A stretch of 64,000 nt of DNA from Bergeyella zoohelcum ATCC 43767. Its GTDB lineage: Bacteria; Bacteroidota; Bacteroidia; Flavobacteriales; Weeksellaceae. The DNA lies in the NCBI RefSeq assembly GCF_000301075.1, contig NZ_JH932293.1, positions 1,161,617 through 1,225,616 on the forward strand, written 5' to 3'. Numbering within the stretch: the first letter of the stretch is position 1; each line of letters begins with the position of its first letter. Positions 60,362 to 64,000 of this stretch are shown in pieces. A program made the position numbers and the translations under genes. The notes under the pieces are model-generated. The model had not been told where the DNA came from and searched no databases. It saw only the letters and a list, made by a program, of their open reading frames with translations.

Positions 60362-61993
60362 ATGAAAAAAATACTCGTAGGTGCGGTATTGCTTTTGTCT
60401 CAGGTTTCTTTTTTTGCACAGAAAAACGAAACTCAAAGACCTAAATTAGTGGTAGGAGTAGTGGTGGATCAGATGCGTTGGGATTTTCTCTATCGCTATG
60501 AAAATCACTACGGAAAAGGAGGATTTAAAAGGCTTCTGAACGAAGGATACAATCTTAATAATGTGATGATAGACTATGTGCCTACCGTAACGGCAATAGG
60601 GCATACTTCTATTTACACAGGTTCTGTACCAGCTATTCATGGTATTGCAGGAAATGATTGGACAGATAAGGCTACTGGGAAGAATATATATTGTACCACG
60701 GATACTTCGGTAAAGGGCGTAGGATCTTCGTCTGAAAAAATAGGTGCACATTCTCCTCATAATTTGTGGAGTACTACGATTACAGATCAAATAGGGATTG
60801 CTACCAATTTTCAATCTAAGGTAGTGGGTATTTCCCTCAAAGATAGAGCTTCTATACTTCCTGCAGGGCATAATCCTACAGGGGTGTTTTGGTACGATGG
60901 AGGAAATGGAAACTTCGTTACCTCTACTTACTATATGAATGATTTACCGAAATGGGTAAAAGATTTTAACGCACAGAAATGGGGAGAAAAATTGGTTGCC
61001 CAAGGGTGGAATACTCTAAAACCTATCCAAGAATATAAGGAAAGTACTGCCGATAATGTAGAATGGGAAAATCTTTTGGGAAGTGCTCAGTCTCCTGTGT
61101 TTCCATATTCAAATTTGTCTAGCGATTTTGCTAAAAATAAAGGCATCATCAGAACGACACCTTTCGGGAATACGCTTACTTTAAAGATGAGTGAGGCTGC
61201 TCTAGATGGTTATCAGCTTGGAAAAGATGATATTACGGATTTCTTAGTGATTAATTTGGCTTCTACGGATTATGTAGGTCACGCCTTTGGGCCAAATTCT
61301 ATTGAGGTTCAAGATACTTATCTGAGATTAGACCAAGATTTAGAGAAATTTCTCAATACACTAGACCAAAAAGTGGGTAAAAATAACTATTTATTATTCC
61401 TTTCTGCAGATCATGGAGGGGCTCATGCTATGGGGTATATGAAGGCAAATAAAATGCTCACAGGGCTTTTTGATGATGGCTTGGAAAAGAATTTACAAGA
61501 GGAACTCAAAACAGCCTATGGGGATGATAAATTGATTTTAGGGATTAATAATTATCAAATTTATTTGAATCAAAATTTGATAGCAGAAAAAAAACTGGAC
61601 GAGGAAAGGATAAAAAAATCTATTATTGATAGACTCAATAAAGACCCGAGAGTGCTTTTCGCAGTAGATTTGAAAAAAGTGGGGCAGTCCTCCATCCCAG
61701 AGCCTATAAAATCTAGAGTGATTAATGGGTACAACTGGCAAAGAAGCGGGGATATCCAAATTGTTTCTCATGATGGTATGCTTCCTAAATACGCAAAAAA
61801 AGGGACTACCCATAGTGTTTGGAATTCTTATGATGCTCATATTCCATTGATTTTCTATGGAAAGGGAATAAAAAAAGGCGAGAGTGCTAAGCCTTATCAC
61901 ATGACGGACATTGCTCCTACACTGGCACAAATTCTGAAAATAGAAAACCCAAGTGGAAATATAGGTCAGCCTATAGATGAGGTGATAAAATAA
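60362..61993 (+). CDS. pafA: Alkaline phosphatase PafA
   Basis: A secreted phosphomonoesterase of the alkaline phosphatase superfamily, not repressed by phosphate in the studied relatives. 543 residues; ATG 60362 chosen over TTG 60356. Signal peptide to about residue 20 (FFAQ). Residues at each place expected from the Elizabethkingia enzyme (T79 nucleophile, N100, K162, R164) are found two positions earlier: T77 in DYVPTVTAIGHTS, N98 in GNDW, K160 and R162 in SLKDRAS. Metal ligands D36, ASTDYVGHAFGP, SADHGG and GTTHSVWNSYDAHIPL are present. Monocistronic. Confidence 0.95.
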   Translation: MKKILVGAVLLLSQVSFFAQKNETQRPKLVVGVVVDQMRWDFLYRYENHYGKGGFKRLLNEGYNLNNVMIDYVPTVTAIGHTSIYTGSVPAIHGIAGNDWTDKATGKNIYCTTDTSVKGVGSSSEKIGAHSPHNLWSTTITDQIGIATNFQSKVVGISLKDRASILPAGHNPTGVFWYDGGNGNFVTSTYYMNDLPKWVKDFNAQKWGEKLVAQGWNTLKPIQEYKESTADNVEWENLLGSAQSPVFPYSNLSSDFAKNKGIIRTTPFGNTLTLKMSEAALDGYQLGKDDITDFLVINLASTDYVGHAFGPNSIEVQDTYLRLDQDLEKFLNTLDQKVGKNNYLLFLSADHGGAHAMGYMKANKMLTGLFDDGLEKNLQEELKTAYGDDKLILGINNYQIYLNQNLIAEKKLDEERIKKSIIDRLNKDPRVLFAVDLKKVGQSSIPEPIKSRVINGYNWQRSGDIQIVSHDGMLPKYAKKGTTHSVWNSYDAHIPLIFYGKGIKKGESAKPYHMTDIAPTLAQILKIENPSGNIGQPIDEVIK

Positions 61994-62035
61994 ATAAAGA
62001 AGAAGCTGCTCCAGAAGAGCAGCTTCTTCTTTATT
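61993..62035. terminator. Bidirectional terminator with a 19-bp stem
   Basis: AATAAAGAAGAAGCTGCTC, loop CAGAA, and the exact complement ending in CTTCTTTATT. It ends pafA and the converging surface protein gene. Confidence 0.9.
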
Positions 62036-62046
62036 CAATGTAGAAT

Positions 62047-63891
62047 CTATTTTAGCAGTTTTTCTAATCTTTCGAGTCTATTTTCTAGCTCTTGATTCTT
62101 ATTTCTTAACTCTTTCACTTCTTTTTCCTTCTCCATGAGATGCAAGTAAAGCTCTTCTATTTTTTCTACATTGGTCAGCTGGGTTTCCATTAAATCTACA
62201 TAACCCTGTGCTTTAATGGTTGCTGCTGATTTATACCCAGGCAAGTGTCCATTGGTTTTTACAAAATCTTCTACTTGGCTTAGGGATTTGAAGTTATAAT
62301 CTGCCTTGATAGACGAAGTTCCTGTATAGTACTTTTGGAATACATAATCTGGAAAGATAGTGGCTCCATTGGTACCTTTAAACGAAGAAGCAAACATTTG
62401 CCCTTCGTCATTAATCGTTATGATATTATCCGTTCTATCCGTACCATCTGCTTTTACTGCCAATTTCACATGATTTCCATCGGTTTTCCATACCGCTCTA
62501 GACAAGGCTGTAGAAGCATTTCCTACTTTAAGCACCCCATCTGCCGTTACAAACACCGGACGGTCTCCTGTACTTGCTACATTGGTACTAACCGAATGTT
62601 TCAAATCTCCGAAACGAATTTGCCCTGCTTCTGTATGTATAGCACGGTTAATAGATGTACCCCCTTCTATACTTTGAATGAAAAGCCCTATATTTTCTGT
62701 TATTGTTGGAATAGTGGCACCCGAAACTGCTCTAAAACCATCTATGAGAAAACCTCTTATTTTTTTAATTACAGGTGCCGAGTTGTGAAAATTTCTAAAA
62801 AAAACTGCTCCTCCTACAATATTATCTATTTCCGATGTTGATCCATTTTGAATATGAACATTAAATGTATTAGCAAATACATTAGCTATTTTTCCATTTC
62901 CTCTTATATAAGTATATACCTCTCCCCCTCTTAGGTTCTTTATTGGTTTAGATGAATAAGTAAGCAGTCTGTTTCTACTACCATAGACATTATCTGCAGA
63001 TGCATTCATACCTAAAAGAGCTTCTACTTGTTGCCCCCAAATATTATCTAATTTTTCAGGAGCATGATATCCTACAAAATTACCACCACCCGTTATACTT
63101 TTTAATTGTTTCAATCCATTTAAAGTAGAAGGTACATAAAGAATACTAGTGGTATTTGTAATATCTGTAGCTTTATCTGGAACTTCATTTAAAAATGTTT
63201 CATTGGTATATGTATTAGCAGGTATATTTCCCCATACACCTGCTACTATATCAGCGGGCACTTCTATAGTGGAACCGAATACTCTATTATATTTTTTAGA
63301 AAACAAATAATTCTCAGTAGGCAGAACTGAATCTACTTCTTGAAGATTTTTTGAGTCAAAATATTTCGTAATGAGTGTAGGTTCATCTATATCTCTATGT
63401 GAACCTTTCTCTGTATAATATACCAAGTTTTTAAATGGATCGTTTCCACTTCTTTTTAAATTAATTCTCTTAGTAACAGGATCATACACCCATTCTCCAC
63501 TATTTATATCACTCCCCGCTTTCACCCACTCGGTACCATTATAGAAATAATACCCTTTTTCCGTAATCTTCGCTACTTTAGGGTCATTACCTGTATAAGC
63601 AGAAATAAGTGAAGTAGCATCATCCGTAGCATACACCAAAGTACCTTCTACTGGCGTAGCAATATTAGCAATTCTCGTCTTGCTTAGCTTTGGGGCAATA
63701 ATCCCTTCGTTAGTGGTCGCTTCTTTTTGAGCATTGGCTGTACTTGGGCGAATGTCCATCGTAGCACTCGGCTCTATGGTGTTTACCCCTACTTTACCCT
63801 TGTAAGGGTCTTGCTGCTGTTGCTGTGCGTAACCATAAGTCATAAAACCTAAGAACGCTAACACACTGATCTTGACTGTTGTTTTGTTCAT
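62047..63891 (-). CDS. Exported tail-fibre-like surface protein with C-terminal chaperone domain
   Basis: 614 residues. Signal peptide (MNKTTVKISVLAFLGFMTYGYAQ) then QQQQQDPYKGKVGVNTIEPSATMDIRP, the VGVNTxxPxxxLDI opening repeated in many Bacteroidota fibre-like proteins; GYYFYNGTEWVKAGSDIN; a long central beta-rich, glycine/asparagine-rich region; and a C-terminal FPDYVFQKYY, NGHLPGYKSA, QLTNVEKIEELYLHL segment, like the S74/tail-fibre end, then a coiled coil (about 570-614). No type IX secretion C-terminal domain seen. Likely a homotrimeric surface or extracellular fibre; ligand unknown. It is the last complete gene; the AT-rich 109 bases to the window edge may hold its promoter. Confidence 0.75.
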   Translation of the reverse strand: MNKTTVKISVLAFLGFMTYGYAQQQQQDPYKGKVGVNTIEPSATMDIRPSTANAQKEATTNEGIIAPKLSKTRIANIATPVEGTLVYATDDATSLISAYTGNDPKVAKITEKGYYFYNGTEWVKAGSDINSGEWVYDPVTKRINLKRSGNDPFKNLVYYTEKGSHRDIDEPTLITKYFDSKNLQEVDSVLPTENYLFSKKYNRVFGSTIEVPADIVAGVWGNIPANTYTNETFLNEVPDKATDITNTTSILYVPSTLNGLKQLKSITGGGNFVGYHAPEKLDNIWGQQVEALLGMNASADNVYGSRNRLLTYSSKPIKNLRGGEVYTYIRGNGKIANVFANTFNVHIQNGSTSEIDNIVGGAVFFRNFHNSAPVIKKIRGFLIDGFRAVSGATIPTITENIGLFIQSIEGGTSINRAIHTEAGQIRFGDLKHSVSTNVASTGDRPVFVTADGVLKVGNASTALSRAVWKTDGNHVKLAVKADGTDRTDNIITINDEGQMFASSFKGTNGATIFPDYVFQKYYTGTSSIKADYNFKSLSQVEDFVKTNGHLPGYKSAATIKAQGYVDLMETQLTNVEKIEELYLHLMEKEKEVKELRNKNQELENRLERLEKLLK

Positions 63892-64000
63892 CGTTTTTAA
63901 ATTTAAAATGTTGATTTATTTTTTTTTATTAAATGATTAAAAGATTCCGTTCGTTTCGATGATTTCGATTTTTTTAGATTCTTTAGTTTATTTCCTTTTT

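Overview
The window looks like chromosomal DNA of a low-GC Bacteroidota of the class Flavobacteriia, most likely the Weeksellaceae (the Chryseobacterium, Elizabethkingia, Riemerella, Bergeyella group). The basis is a PafA-type alkaline phosphatase, type IX secretion genes porQ and porT, -7 boxes of the TAnnTTTG type, almost no Shine-Dalgarno sequences, a degradative-class HMG-CoA reductase and archaeal-type ProRS. Placement below class is inference from protein style, not from a search.

Layout: 1-3.6 kb is accessory: a DUF6261-like gene with a phased palindrome array upstream, then an AAA ATPase / RloB pair resembling AbiL-type phage defence, then a GC-rich hairpin-rich element. 3.6-13.7 kb holds valS, a YceI lipoprotein, kdsD-tatC divergent from recQ, a glycosyltransferase and a UbiA-like membrane protein. 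13.8-21.9 kb has a giant alpha-2-macroglobulin-like protein and the tail-specific protease Prc. 21.9-29.7 kb has an AddB-like nuclease, rsmG, an aminotransferase, lipoproteins, a glutaminyl cyclase and a lipid kinase. 29.7-30.3 kb is a repeat-filled gap. 30.3-39.8 kb has lgt-yidD, a YtxH/holin-like envelope trio, porQ-cmk, rny, a 6S-like RNA, zapA, porT-ubiE. 39.9-42.5 kb is a putative copper module: a small Cys protein and an OprC-like TonB receptor. 42.7-55.8 kb holds a KAS III enzyme, a metallophosphoesterase, DUF423, HMG-CoA reductase, proS, a DUF937-OmpA protein, FUSC, a lipoprotein, a glycosyltransferase and a serine hydrolase. 55.8-56.7 kb is a minisatellite of 18 exact 42-bp units against recX. 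56.7-64 kb has recX, TM2, glyA, a SUI1 factor, a nucleoside phosphorylase, pafA and a tail-fibre-like surface protein.

Most genes are housekeeping or cell-envelope functions in short transcription units closed by clear hairpin terminators, many bidirectional between convergent genes. The least explained signals are the 42-bp minisatellite (variable sites biased to one codon phase), the 42-bp-phased palindromes at 0.88-1.02 kb, a hairpin repeat found twice with a compensatory base pair change, the duplicated triple-hairpin module at 30 kb, and the copper-like receptor locus. No tRNA, rRNA, CRISPR array, transposase or integrase was seen.
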